From positions 124,001 through 188,000 of the forward strand of contig CALQEU020000001.1 of NCBI GenBank assembly GCA_943329665.2: a DNA stretch of 64,000 bases, given 5' to 3'. The notes under the pieces were generated by a model. The model searched no databases. It saw nothing but the letters and a program-made list of their open reading frames with translations, and was not told the DNA's origin. Both the position numbers and the translations under genes were made by a program. This document shows, piece by piece, positions 44,026 to 53,170 of the stretch. Each line of letters opens with the position of its first letter. Positions within the stretch are counted from its first letter, which is position 1. The DNA comes from JAJTFW01 sp903922455. GTDB taxonomy: Bacteria > Bacteroidota > Bacteroidia > AKYH767-A > OLB10.

Positions 44026-44517
44026 AAGATTTGTCAACGCTAAATTTTCTCGCAGACGCAGAGGCACTATGAAGGTTCTACGCTAAATTTTCTCGCAAAG
44101 GCGCAGAGGCGCGAAGTTTCTTTGTCGCTAAAATTTCATTCAAAGGCGCGAAGGTTTCACGCTCACTCCCGATAGCTATCGGGACTGTTTCTCGCTATTA
44201 TAACGCGGAGACTTCACTTTACTTATTTTTTTCGCAGTAGAAATTTCAATGAATAGTGTGCATGTTTTTAACTACAAAAAATTCTCCGTGATCTCTGTGA
44301 AAAACTCCGTGGACTCTGTGGTAAAGATAAACATTAATGAAATTGTTGTTTTTTATATTCAAAACCGTTGCTCCCGCTGCAAAAACGTTGCGTCCGTTGC
44401 GTTTAAACTTTAAGTATTTTAAAAACTAGAATTTTAATTCTTATGAGATCACTGTTTCTTCTATACCTGCCTTCACCAAGCAGTGTAAATGTGTAACAAC
44501 AGTTGAATCGTAATTAC
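44026..44517. repeat. Intergenic mosaic of dispersed repeats
   Basis: This gap of about 490 bp has no supported gene but is packed with repeats. Three staggered copies beginning CGCTAAA(A)TTT lie at 44037-44066, 44080-44117 and 44127-44154 and carry the CGCAAAGGCGCAGAGG word seen at 20 kb and 59 kb. A perfect 18-bp palindrome is at 44167-44184. 44281-44325 contains two copies of CTCCGTGnnCTCTGTG-type words. 44372-44406 is the partner of the 35-nt repeat at 10921-10955. Confidence 0.65.
44167..44184. repeat. 18-bp perfect palindrome TCCCGATAGCTATCGGGA
   Basis: The sequence reads the same on both strands over 18 bp, within the repeat-rich gap after hpd. It could be a protein-binding site or a repeat module. 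No other exact copy was noticed in this window. Confidence 0.7.
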
Positions 44518-44552
44518 AAAAAAAAGAGCTGACCATCAATGATCAGCTCTTT
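44518..44552 (-). terminator. Terminator of the TonB receptor-DUF5689 operon
   Basis: On the minus strand AAAGAGCTGATC pairs with GGTCAGCTCTTT (10 perfect pairs plus a wobble and one more pair) around a 6-nt loop, followed by eight T residues. It starts 22 nt after the stop of the DUF5689 gene. Confidence 0.85.
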
Positions 44553-44573
44553 CTACTACAATTTTTTTATTTC

Positions 44574-46067
44574 TTATTGCACATCCGATACACCTCTAAT
44601 GAGCAATTGCGCATTTGTATTTGGAGGAGTAACAGTGCCTGTGAAGTCACTTAATATTCCAGTAATGCTAACCGTTCCAGAAGGAACAGCTGTTCCTGAA
44701 AAAGTTGCTGCGGAAGCAGTATACATCGTCATCACACCAGAAGCATCATTAATTTGGATAGACCCAGCAAATGTAGCGCCACCACTAATGGTTGCGTTAG
44801 TAATTTTCAATAAAGAGCTTTCCCATGAATCAGTTCCAGCCATGTTGGCTAAGATTTGAGCTACGGTAACCACTTGTGGCGTTACTGTTTTTCCAGTGGC
44901 TAAAACAACACCATTTGCAAGTGGAACGTTCGGAGTAGAAGTTCCTAACTGTAATAATCCACTAAACTCTCCCAGACTTTGTCCTGCGATATTAATCGAT
45001 AATGAATCACCAATATTGAAGGTGTGATTCGCTGCAAAACGAACGCAAATTCCACCCGTTGCGTCTTGAATAAATAAATTCTTGGAGTTCAAGTTGGATG
45101 TGTTTCTATCGCTGGTTACAACACCTAAAATGTAGACATTGCTATTCACTGCAGTAGTACTTCCTGTGAAAAGATTTCTTACATCGCTAATGTTGATGAG
45201 TGATGCCGGTCCACCAGCACCGTTACAACGTAGGCTATCCATTTTTGCATCAAACTCATCACGAACGATCATTTGTTTGTCAGAACTGAAGATGGAGAAA
45301 ATCCCTTTCAGCGTTCCTTTTCCAGTTGGTGTCTTTTTGGTTGCGAAGTTGCAGTATCCACTAGTACGAACAATAACGGAGCCGCCATTGCAGTCGTTCA
45401 CGATTCTATTTACTGACTGAAATAAAACAGCATCTGCATAAGGTTGATTTGTATCCGCTGGAGAAAATTCACAATTTTGAATTTCTACAAAACGATTTTG
45501 CCATTTGTCTGTGTTGGATAAGTCAAGAATTGTCACTTTTGCAGGCTGAGGATTGAGGTTATAAGCTCCACCAATAATGTAATTGTCGACTAAGCTCAAT
45601 GGAATAGGCGCTGCTTCAGGAAAGGTTCCTGTGTTGTCAACATATCCACCCAATTGAATTAAATTTCCATAATCACCCATCACCAAACCTTTCAACTTAA
45701 TGAATACACGACGGCCAACAGGATACTTTGTATGAAATTCAGTTTGATCCAAACGAATGGCGATTCCAGCAGTAGCATCTTCAAACACCATGGTCTTGTA
45801 AAAATTTCCTGATTTGTCATCAGCGGTAACAACACCTGAGATGATCCAATCGTTATTGATGGTAATTACTTTATTGAAGACGATAATGCTATCACGATAA
45901 ATTTTCTTCAGTGAATCAATCGTCATGTTTACATTTAAATTTGGATCAGCACCGTTTAAAGGTGGCTCATCGAAATCGTCTTTGCGGCAAGACACGAAAT
46001 TGATGCTAATCATTGCTAATAAAGCAAGAACTAGTAATTTTTTGGAGGTGTGGAGGAGATTATTCAT
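44574..46067 (-). CDS. DUF5689-domain lipoprotein
   Basis: 497 residues. A signal peptide with lipobox ISINFVSC (acylated Cys27) is followed by an N-terminal DUF5689 region (MTIDSLKKIY ... WIISGVVTADDKSGNFYKTMVFED ... GIAIRLD). A second, similar OB-like half follows from about residue 290 (VYILGVVTSDRNTSNLNSKNLFIQD ... GICVRF), so the protein looks internally duplicated. It is anchored in a membrane, probably the outer one facing the surface. It lies 20 nt after the TonB-dependent receptor gene and probably acts as its partner in uptake. The substrate is unknown. Confidence 0.88.
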   Translation of the reverse strand: MNNLLHTSKKLLVLALLAMISINFVSCRKDDFDEPPLNGADPNLNVNMTIDSLKKIYRDSIIVFNKVITINNDWIISGVVTADDKSGNFYKTMVFEDATAGIAIRLDQTEFHTKYPVGRRVFIKLKGLVMGDYGNLIQLGGYVDNTGTFPEAAPIPLSLVDNYIIGGAYNLNPQPAKVTILDLSNTDKWQNRFVEIQNCEFSPADTNQPYADAVLFQSVNRIVNDCNGGSVIVRTSGYCNFATKKTPTGKGTLKGIFSIFSSDKQMIVRDEFDAKMDSLRCNGAGGPASLINISDVRNLFTGSTTAVNSNVYILGVVTSDRNTSNLNSKNLFIQDATGGICVRFAANHTFNIGDSLSINIAGQSLGEFSGLLQLGTSTPNVPLANGVVLATGKTVTPQVVTVAQILANMAGTDSWESSLLKITNATISGGATFAGSIQINDASGVMTMYTASAATFSGTAVPSGTVSITGILSDFTGTVTPPNTNAQLLIRGVSDVQ

Positions 46068-46087
46068 TTGTTGTAGGTGTTTTTAAA

Positions 46088-48859
46088 TTAATTAAATCTA
46101 ACAATAACAGAAGCAAAATAATTGCGACCAATACCATAGTAATAGCGAGGAGGGAATTTATTTGGATTTTTCTCAGCATAATCAAAACGTAATTGCTCAA
46201 ATCCTGTTTGAACAATATCTTGATTGTCGAGAATATTAGATACTCCGATATTGAATAATAAGAAAGAATTTCTTCTAAATCCTTTGAAGATATCACTTAC
46301 TTTCCATGATTTGGTTCCGAAGAAATCAAGTGTAAATTGTCCGTCTGACTTTTGTTGATCGATAATGTCTTCACGCAAAGTTCCATCACCCAATAATTCA
46401 ACTCCACTCACTGTTCTGCGTGCTGGATTGAAATCGGTATAGTTGTTTCCGAAATAATTGGCTGATAAAATCGCAGTCCAGAATTTCTTTGAACGATATG
46501 TGATCCCTACCATGCCTGCATGTTGAGGTCCATTTGCGAAGAAGAAATTTTTCGAATAGATAGTTTCATCTACTGCTAAAACGGTTGCGTTGTTATCCTG
46601 TGTGATGGTAGCCTTCATACGGTCAGTGTAAAAGTATTCGCCAATAGCAGCAGCAACATTGGTGCTCCAGCCTTGACCTAATGTCACTTCAGTTCCAAAC
46701 TCTAAACCGGTATGACGTTTATCAATATTACTCAAGGTGTAATTTACAAAAGTTCTAAAGTCGTCATGCCAGAAGTTTATTGCATTGTAACCATCGTTCA
46801 TTTGAGTATAGTAAAGTGTAGCTCTAATTTTTACTTTAGGAGCTCTTAAGATATATCCACCTTCGATAGATGTAATTTTTTCTTCTTCTAAATTCGCAAT
46901 TGCATCATTTCGTGTTCGTGGCGAAACATAAACGTTTTCAAATAGTGGAGCACGTGTTTCATACGCACCGTTCAAGAAGAAATAATTTCTTCCATTCAGT
47001 TTGTAAGTTGCTCCACCTTTCGCACCATAAGTACTGAAGTTTTCTTTCTTTGAATCACCGAATGAACTATTCGCAAAGATTCCGTTTCTGTATTTACCTG
47101 TTCTGTAAAACTCCGTGGAGGCAACGTGGAATGCAGCAAAGAAATCAACTCGGTTAAATTTGAACTGAGCTTGTGCCCATCCCATGTTTTTGTTTACAGT
47201 AGAAACATAGTAATATCCAAATTTATCTCCCTCGTGTAAAATGCGATTTGGTGTTTCTAAATTGTTTTGAAGTGCTTCACTGGAATCCGGAAAATCTTGC
47301 TCTGCCCATTGATTCAAATCAACGTAGAATTCTCCACCTAAAAGATCACCCACCCGTTTATAGTTTTCTGACTTTTGACTTTGAGCCATTATTCCGGCAC
47401 TCAAAACAACATGATCGCTGATTACTTGATTGTAGTTCATCGCAAAGGTGAGACGCTTATTTTCAGTTACACGCTCTTCAATGATATAGCGTGAACGCTT
47501 ACCCGATATATTGTTCCCAGTAATTCCATTGGCATCAAAAACCGTTTCGTTAGAATTTTGATTTGTATTGTAAATACTTTCCCAATCTACTTGACGATAG
47601 TTTTCATCCGTCTGCCATAATTGGGTAGCTTGAGCTTTCAAGTCAGGATCCGTAATGTAACTTGGTAAGCGACGGTAATAATCAGGACGAGGATCTGTAG
47701 CGTTGAACCAATCGAATCCGCTTAAGCTAGTCATTCCATATTGGTAGCCAATTGAAGTTTCTAGTTCCGATTTCGGACTTATTTTCCATTCGTAACTCAA
47801 AATAGTTAGTGGTTGTTGCTGACGAGCATGGCGTGCATTACGTACTTTTCCATTCTGATATCCCCAGTTAGGATTGTAATAGTTAGATCCCGCTAAATCG
47901 TATGCTTCTTGTATAGCAGGATTAGCACGCCCATTTAATGTGTTTGCACCGAGATGTGTTAAACTTAACGAATGATTATTTCCAAAGCGTTTTTCAATCG
48001 ATCCATACCACGACCATCCATCTGTAAAAGTTCCGGGAACATAATTTTCTTCACCCCAACGTCGTGACATAGAAGCAGCAAATGCCCATCCTCCCGCCAA
48101 TAATCCAGATCCATAGGAAGCCATTAATCGGTTATTGTATGTGCGATTTGAATTCGCATAACTCAATGAAAATTGTTTTCTCTGCTTTGACGCGCGCGAA
48201 TCAATACTAAAAGAGCCATCTAAACTACCATACGTGTAATTGGAAGGATTCAATCCAAATGTAGATTCACGACTTCGCGTTACATCATTTAATCCTGCCC
48301 ATGATCCAAATAAAGTTCGGCTGCTTGAAAGATCTTCTGCAGGAATTCCATTCATCAATGTTAAATTTTCATTATCATATCCACGATTTCTAAATCGACC
48401 CGCACTAAAATTAAATGCAGCTGCACTAGCAAATGGATCACGACTTGCCGATAAAACACCGGCTACACTTGGTGATCCACCTTCACGAGTGTCACTATCG
48501 CTTAGCGTAATGGTAGGTAAGTCTTGAGAGTTGGATTGTAAATATTCAGCATGAATAGCAGTGAGAGGACCTAAGTCTAATGAGGTAGAATTAACTTCTA
48601 CTTCTTTAACTGTTTTATCATAACCTTCAGAAGTAACCTCTAAATTGTATTTACCAAACGGTACATTCTTGAATTCAAAAGCTCCGAGAGTAGAAGTTTG
48701 TGTGGTGAGCGTGGTAGTGCCGATTAACGAAACTTGAGCATCCATCAATGGAGATCGAGTATCATTATCTTGTAAGATCCCTTTCACCATACCATTCTGC
48801 GAGAAGGCCGAGGAAGAAAGTAAAAAGAAGAACGAGAGCATGAGTAGAGGAATGCGCAT
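46088..48859 (-). CDS. TonB-dependent receptor with carboxypeptidase-like domain
   Basis: 923 residues. Signal peptide (1-20), then a carboxypeptidase-regulatory-like beta-sandwich (about 24-105: GMVKGILQDNDTRSPLMDAQVSLIG), a plug region (DPFASAAAFNFSAGRFRNRGY) and a 22-strand type barrel ending in FASVIVRFN with a terminal aromatic-rich strand. Such receptors import siderophores, glycans or other large solutes using TonB energy. The next gene encodes a DUF5689 lipoprotein, and a secreted endonuclease/phosphatase-family enzyme is divergent. A TACTTTTG box lies 30 nt before the ATG. Confidence 0.93.
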   Translation of the reverse strand: MRIPLLMLSFFFLLSSSAFSQNGMVKGILQDNDTRSPLMDAQVSLIGTTTLTTQTSTLGAFEFKNVPFGKYNLEVTSEGYDKTVKEVEVNSTSLDLGPLTAIHAEYLQSNSQDLPTITLSDSDTREGGSPSVAGVLSASRDPFASAAAFNFSAGRFRNRGYDNENLTLMNGIPAEDLSSSRTLFGSWAGLNDVTRSRESTFGLNPSNYTYGSLDGSFSIDSRASKQRKQFSLSYANSNRTYNNRLMASYGSGLLAGGWAFAASMSRRWGEENYVPGTFTDGWSWYGSIEKRFGNNHSLSLTHLGANTLNGRANPAIQEAYDLAGSNYYNPNWGYQNGKVRNARHARQQQPLTILSYEWKISPKSELETSIGYQYGMTSLSGFDWFNATDPRPDYYRRLPSYITDPDLKAQATQLWQTDENYRQVDWESIYNTNQNSNETVFDANGITGNNISGKRSRYIIEERVTENKRLTFAMNYNQVISDHVVLSAGIMAQSQKSENYKRVGDLLGGEFYVDLNQWAEQDFPDSSEALQNNLETPNRILHEGDKFGYYYVSTVNKNMGWAQAQFKFNRVDFFAAFHVASTEFYRTGKYRNGIFANSSFGDSKKENFSTYGAKGGATYKLNGRNYFFLNGAYETRAPLFENVYVSPRTRNDAIANLEEEKITSIEGGYILRAPKVKIRATLYYTQMNDGYNAINFWHDDFRTFVNYTLSNIDKRHTGLEFGTEVTLGQGWSTNVAAAIGEYFYTDRMKATITQDNNATVLAVDETIYSKNFFFANGPQHAGMVGITYRSKKFWTAILSANYFGNNYTDFNPARRTVSGVELLGDGTLREDIIDQQKSDGQFTLDFFGTKSWKVSDIFKGFRRNSFLLFNIGVSNILDNQDIVQTGFEQLRFDYAEKNPNKFPPRYYYGIGRNYFASVIVRFN

Positions 48860-48889
48860 ATAATTTGTATTCTAGATAATTAGGGTTGG

Positions 48890-48897
48890 CAAAAGTA
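48890..48897 (-). promoter_or_regulatory. -7 promoter element TACTTTTG of TonB receptor operon
   Basis: Exact TAnnTTTG on the minus strand, 30 nt before the receptor ATG. It shares the divergent region with the -7 box of the endonuclease-family gene. Confidence 0.55.
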
Positions 48898-48989
48898 CTT
48901 AATACAATCGTGAGATTTGTCGTTTTAGGCGATTAGACTTTATTTTTTTATTAAATTATTAAGAATAGTCATATCATACCTGCATTTCT

Positions 48990-48997
48990 TAGTTTTG
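48990..48997 (+). promoter_or_regulatory. -7 promoter element TAGTTTTG of endonuclease-family gene
   Basis: Exact TAnnTTTG, 11 nt before the ATG at 49009. It overlaps the alternative GTG start at 48997 and rules it out. Confidence 0.55.
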
Positions 48998-49008
48998 TGA
49001 TCTATAAA

Positions 49009-50058
49009 ATGAAAAAACTCACCTTTATCTCCCTCTCTATTTGGCTGCTTTTGGCAGCTGGATCTTCCGCAAATGCTCAGGATAAGCAATATTCTGTGTC
49101 TGTTGTTGGTTTCTATAATCTTGAAAATCTGTTTGATACAATAAATCAGCCGGATGTAAACGATGAGGAATTTACGCCTGACGGATCTAATCTGTATACT
49201 CCTTTAGTTTACAGAGATAAACTTGGCAAACTTGAGCAAGTATTGAGTGATATTGGTACTGATTTCACTCCTGATGGTCTCTCTGTTTTTGGTGTTGCTG
49301 AGATTGAGAATGAATCTGTACTGAAGGACTTAGCAAATCAACCAAAGCTTAAACCTCGTCACTATCAAATTGTTCACTACAATAGTCCCGATGAGCGTGG
49401 GATTGATGTAGCACTAATGTATAATCCAAAGTATTTAAAAGTCATTTACTCTCAGAGTCTTAACGTTCCGTTGAAGAATAGCGATGGAACTCCTCGACAT
49501 ACCAGAGATGTACTTTATGTGTATGGAATGTACAATGGAGAGCCGATGCATTTTTTTGTGAATCACTGGCCCTCGCGAAGAGGTGGTGAAGAGGCTTCTG
49601 CTCCTGGAAGAGCCATGGCTGCACAAGTTGCTAGAACTTGTATTGATTCCATCATGAAGGATAATCCCAATGCTAAAGTAATTTTAATGGGCGATTTGAA
49701 TGATGATCCCGTGAGTCCGTCGGTTGCAAAAGTGTTGAAGTCGAGTGGTGAAAAAGAAAAAATTAAACAAAGTGAATTGTATAATCCTTGGGTGAATTAT
49801 TATAAAGAAGGAATAGGAACCTTAGCGTATAATGACGCATGGAATTTGTTCGATCAAATTATCGTTTCAGAGGCATTTCTTCCAAAAAGTCAAACTGGTT
49901 TCTTCTTGCATAAAGCATTAATTTATAAAAAGGAATTTATGATTCAAGATTCTGGTCGATATAAAGGGTATCCGAAGCGTACTTATGATTTTTCAGTTTA
50001 TTTGGGAGGATATTCGGATCATTTTCCAACCTATTTGGTGTTGTTAAAAAGCAAGTAA
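49009..50058 (+). CDS. Secreted endonuclease/exonuclease/phosphatase-family enzyme
   Basis: 349 residues with a signal peptide (1-24, ending SANAQ). DNase I-like fold motifs are complete: VVGFYNLENLFD (Asn), VAEIENES (metal Glu), NHWPSRRGG, MGDLNDDP (Asp-Asn pair) and GYSDHFPTYL (Asp-His). Family members cleave nucleic acids or phosphodiesters and phosphomonoesters of lipids or inositols; the true substrate is open. It is divergent from the TonB receptor operon, so it may release the molecule that the receptor imports. The SixA-like gene follows after 15 nt. Confidence 0.9.
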   Translation: MKKLTFISLSIWLLLAAGSSANAQDKQYSVSVVGFYNLENLFDTINQPDVNDEEFTPDGSNLYTPLVYRDKLGKLEQVLSDIGTDFTPDGLSVFGVAEIENESVLKDLANQPKLKPRHYQIVHYNSPDERGIDVALMYNPKYLKVIYSQSLNVPLKNSDGTPRHTRDVLYVYGMYNGEPMHFFVNHWPSRRGGEEASAPGRAMAAQVARTCIDSIMKDNPNAKVILMGDLNDDPVSPSVAKVLKSSGEKEKIKQSELYNPWVNYYKEGIGTLAYNDAWNLFDQIIVSEAFLPKSQTGFFLHKALIYKKEFMIQDSGRYKGYPKRTYDFSVYLGGYSDHFPTYLVLLKSK

Positions 50059-50073
50059 AATAAGTTGTTGGTG

Positions 50074-50565
50074 ATGGATTTAATTATTGTTCGACATGCT
50101 AAATCCTTGCACGAGGAATATATCTCAAGAGACATAGAACGTCACCTTTTTGAGAGAGGATATTTCGATGCTTCACTTTCTGCGGATTGGTGTATCGTAA
50201 ATAAATTGAAGCCAGATTTTATCTTGAGTAGTCCTGCCATTCGTGCTTTCAGTACTGCTTTGATTTTTGCCAATAAATTTGGGTTTTCGCCAGAGCAAAT
50301 TCAACTAAAGAATGCTATTTACGAAGCTACGTATCGTAGTTTGTTGATGGTATTGGAAGAATCGATGATTGTTGAGGGTACGTATTTGCTTTTCGGGCAT
50401 AATCCCGGACTTACTGACCTCATCAATTATTTATGTGGACATGTTTGCTTGAATTTACCCACATCAGCAGTGATTCATATTCGTTTGAATAAGGATGTTT
50501 CTAAGAGATGGACGGAAGGTGCTGCAGAGGTAATTCAGAAGTTTTCAGGGCATAAATCATTTTAG
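50074..50565 (+). CDS. SixA-like histidine phosphatase
   Basis: 163 residues. The RHG-type motif is IIVRHAKS near residue 5 (phosphorylated His), with SSPAIRAFSTAL and LFGHNPGLTDL supplying the remaining catalytic Arg and His. SixA-type enzymes remove phosphate from phosphohistidine proteins; others hydrolyse small phosphoesters. An in-frame TTG/GTG lies at 50065-50070, but the ATG gives the family N-terminus. It may be co-transcribed with the upstream endonuclease-family gene. Confidence 0.88.
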   Translation: MDLIIVRHAKSLHEEYISRDIERHLFERGYFDASLSADWCIVNKLKPDFILSSPAIRAFSTALIFANKFGFSPEQIQLKNAIYEATYRSLLMVLEESMIVEGTYLLFGHNPGLTDLINYLCGHVCLNLPTSAVIHIRLNKDVSKRWTEGAAEVIQKFSGHKSF

Positions 50566-50675
50566 TTTATTTAACATTAACTTTATATTGGATTGATGAA
50601 TTAGTCTTTCCTTTGCAAACTAATATTAAATAATAATTCCTTCATATTGAAATAAAATTTAAACGACCTACTATC

Positions 50676-51041
50676 ATGGAAAAATTAAGTAGAAAACAAA
50701 TTGAATCACAATTAATCCAAGAAATTACTGCTTTATTGTCGAAGACAAATGTAAAAGCGGCGCAAAAAATTGAAAAGCAAATTAAAGCGGCTTCTAAAGA
50801 TTTAGTAAAAAAATTATCTAAGAAAATTGAGCAAGCCGAGGCAAAAGCTACTCAGTTAGCAAAGAAGCAAGCGGAGATTTTAAAGAAAGCGGCAACTGCA
50901 GCAGCAAAAAAGAATGCTCCTAAAAAAGCTCCAAAAAAGGCAGCGAAAAAAGCGGTTAAAAAAAATAAAGTAGCTGCTAATTCAGAAGTAGTGAGCAGAA
51001 AAAATATTAAATTACCTACAGCGCGTAAACGTAAGAAGTAA
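50676..51041 (+). CDS. Histone H1-like Lys/Ala-rich protein
   Basis: 121 residues. The first 45 residues form a predicted helical region (KLSRKQIESQLIQEITALL), then a charged helix (KKLSKKIEQAEAKATQLAKK). From about 75 on it is a repeated AAKK/KKAPKKA tail like eukaryotic H1 and bacterial Hc1/AlgP C-termini, ending TARKRKK. Such proteins bind DNA or other polyanions through lysines. It lies 9 nt before ppk1, so it is co-transcribed with polyphosphate kinase. The tail's poly-A-rich codons (AAAAAA runs) are prone to length change. Confidence 0.85.
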   Translation: MEKLSRKQIESQLIQEITALLSKTNVKAAQKIEKQIKAASKDLVKKLSKKIEQAEAKATQLAKKQAEILKKAATAAAKKNAPKKAPKKAAKKAVKKNKVAANSEVVSRKNIKLPTARKRKK

Positions 51042-51050
51042 TTCGCTTTT

Positions 51051-53105
51051 ATGAAAGGCAAGCATTTTTTATTAGTAAATCGCGACATTAGCTGGTTGTC
51101 ATTTAATGATCGCGTTTTGCAAGAAGCAAACGACCCTTCCGTTCCCCTGTTGGAGCGCATGAAGTTTTTAGGTATCGTTTCTAATAATCGAGATGAATTT
51201 TTTAGAGTGCGCATAGCCACCATCAAAAGAATGGCACGGTTGGGAAAACAAGGTGCACAAATTATGGGTGAAGACCCCGTTGCATTATTGGATTCAATTC
51301 AAGAAATAATTATTCGTCAACAAGAAGAGTTTGATAATAGTTATGGAAACTTGTTACGCGAATTGGAATTGGCAGGAATCTTTATTGTGAATGAAAAACA
51401 ATTAAAGCCCGACCAAAGTGAATTCACTGGACAATTTTTTAGAGAGCAAGTGCTGCCAACCTTGGTTCCGATTTTGCTCGATAATGTAACCGAATTTCCC
51501 TATCTCCGTGATCGAAGTATTTATTTTTTGGTGGTCATGCATCACAAAAATGGAAAAGAGCGATATGCCTTGGTGGAAATTCCAACGCATATTCTTCCTC
51601 GATTTATTGTTATTCCAAAGGAGAATAAATACATTATATTGATTGATGATATTATTCGATATTATTTGGATGATTTGTTTTTTAGTTTTGAGTATGAACG
51701 CATCAGTGCCTATACCATCAAACTCACTCGAGATGCGGAATTGGATATTGAGAATGATGTAACCAAAAGTTTAATTAAGAAAGTTTCTGAAAGTGTAAAG
51801 AGAAGGAAGAAGGGGCAACCTGTCCGATTAATTTACGACGAGGAAATGCCAGAATCGGCAATTACTTATTTAATGAAACGTATCAAATTTGGTAAAGGCG
51901 ATCAACCCATTCCAGCCGGACGTTATCATAACTTTGTTGATTTTATTAAGTTTCCTTCGCTCAATAAACCCGAACTGTTTTCAAAGAAAGTTCAACCGCT
52001 TTCTCATCCAGAATTACTGCCTAAACATAGTGTGTTGAAAGTGATTAAGGAAAAAGATATTTTGCTATCATTTCCTTATCAAAGTTATCATCACATCATC
52101 GATGTTTTGCGCGAAGCTTCCATGGATCCGAAAGTACTGAGTATTGAAATTACTTTGTATCGACTCAGTGAAGATTCTCATGTAGTGAATGCGTTGATTA
52201 ACTCCATTCGTAATGGAAAACAAGTTACGGTAGTGGTGGAGTTGCAAGCGCGTTTTGATGAAGAGAATAATATTAAGTGGACCAATCGCTTAAATGAAGA
52301 AGGAGCTAAAGTTATTTATGGAGTGCCCGGATTGAAAATGCACAGTAAGCTTTTTCTAATTCGTAGAATGGAACATAACAAAGAAGTATTGTATGCCCAT
52401 ATTGGTACTGGAAATTTCAATGAAGTAACGGCTAAACTTTATTGTGATCACAGTTTGCTAACATCAGATAAAAGAATTACAGAGGAAGTAGCCAAGGTAT
52501 TTAAATTTTATATTGACAATTATAAAACGGGTACTTATAAACATCTTCTCGTTTCACCGTTTTTTACTCGGAAAAAATTGCTGCTCTTTATTCAAACAGA
52601 GATCGATAATATTAAGTTGAAAAAGGAAGCTTGGGTGTTCTTAAAGATGAATAGTCTGACAGATCCTGAATTGATAAAGAAATTGTACGAAGCCAGCCAG
52701 GCTGGAGTGAAGATCCGAATGATCATTCGTGGCATTTGTTCACTCGTTCCCAGGCAAAAAGGCATGAGTGAAAATATTGAAGTGATCAGTATCGTGGACA
52801 AGTATTTGGAGCATGCTCGTGTTTTTATTTTTGCAAATGATCACGACCCTCGCTTTTATTTATCTTCGTTCGATTGGATGACTCGAAATATTGATTTTCG
52901 TTCTGAAGTAGGAGTGCCTATCTATGATAAAATCTTGCAGAAACAATTGCTGGATATTATGGAATTGCAGTGGAGCGATAATTCCAAAGCACGTTATATC
53001 GACGAAAGTCAAAGTAATCGGTACAAAAAAGTTGATTTGAAAAATAAAGTGCGTGCCCAAGATGCTATTTATAAATACCTTGCACCTAAAGAAAAATTAA
53101 AGTAG
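51051..53105 (+). CDS. ppk1: Polyphosphate kinase 1
   Basis: 684 residues, the full PPK1 length. It polymerises the gamma phosphate of ATP into polyphosphate. N-terminal VNRDISWLSFNDRVLQEA, FFRVRIATIKR, QSYHHIIDVLREAS, ITLYRLSEDSHVVNALI, ELQARFDEENNI, GLKMHSKLFLI (phosphorylated His), IGTGNFNE and LEHARVFIF (second His) are all conserved. It follows the H1-like gene by 9 nt and precedes ppx by 65 nt, forming a polyphosphate locus. Confidence 0.96.
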   Translation: MKGKHFLLVNRDISWLSFNDRVLQEANDPSVPLLERMKFLGIVSNNRDEFFRVRIATIKRMARLGKQGAQIMGEDPVALLDSIQEIIIRQQEEFDNSYGNLLRELELAGIFIVNEKQLKPDQSEFTGQFFREQVLPTLVPILLDNVTEFPYLRDRSIYFLVVMHHKNGKERYALVEIPTHILPRFIVIPKENKYIILIDDIIRYYLDDLFFSFEYERISAYTIKLTRDAELDIENDVTKSLIKKVSESVKRRKKGQPVRLIYDEEMPESAITYLMKRIKFGKGDQPIPAGRYHNFVDFIKFPSLNKPELFSKKVQPLSHPELLPKHSVLKVIKEKDILLSFPYQSYHHIIDVLREASMDPKVLSIEITLYRLSEDSHVVNALINSIRNGKQVTVVVELQARFDEENNIKWTNRLNEEGAKVIYGVPGLKMHSKLFLIRRMEHNKEVLYAHIGTGNFNEVTAKLYCDHSLLTSDKRITEEVAKVFKFYIDNYKTGTYKHLLVSPFFTRKKLLLFIQTEIDNIKLKKEAWVFLKMNSLTDPELIKKLYEASQAGVKIRMIIRGICSLVPRQKGMSENIEVISIVDKYLEHARVFIFANDHDPRFYLSSFDWMTRNIDFRSEVGVPIYDKILQKQLLDIMELQWSDNSKARYIDESQSNRYKKVDLKNKVRAQDAIYKYLAPKEKLK

Positions 53106-53170
53106 TGGTGCTAATCCTATTTTATATTAAATATTCTTACTTTTCTAGCCTGAATAATTCCTAGAAAATC

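Noticed and set aside
50852..51226. 124-residue minus-strand frame opposite the H1-like gene
   Set aside because: Its Phe/Ala-rich stretch is simply the complement of Lys/Ala codons.
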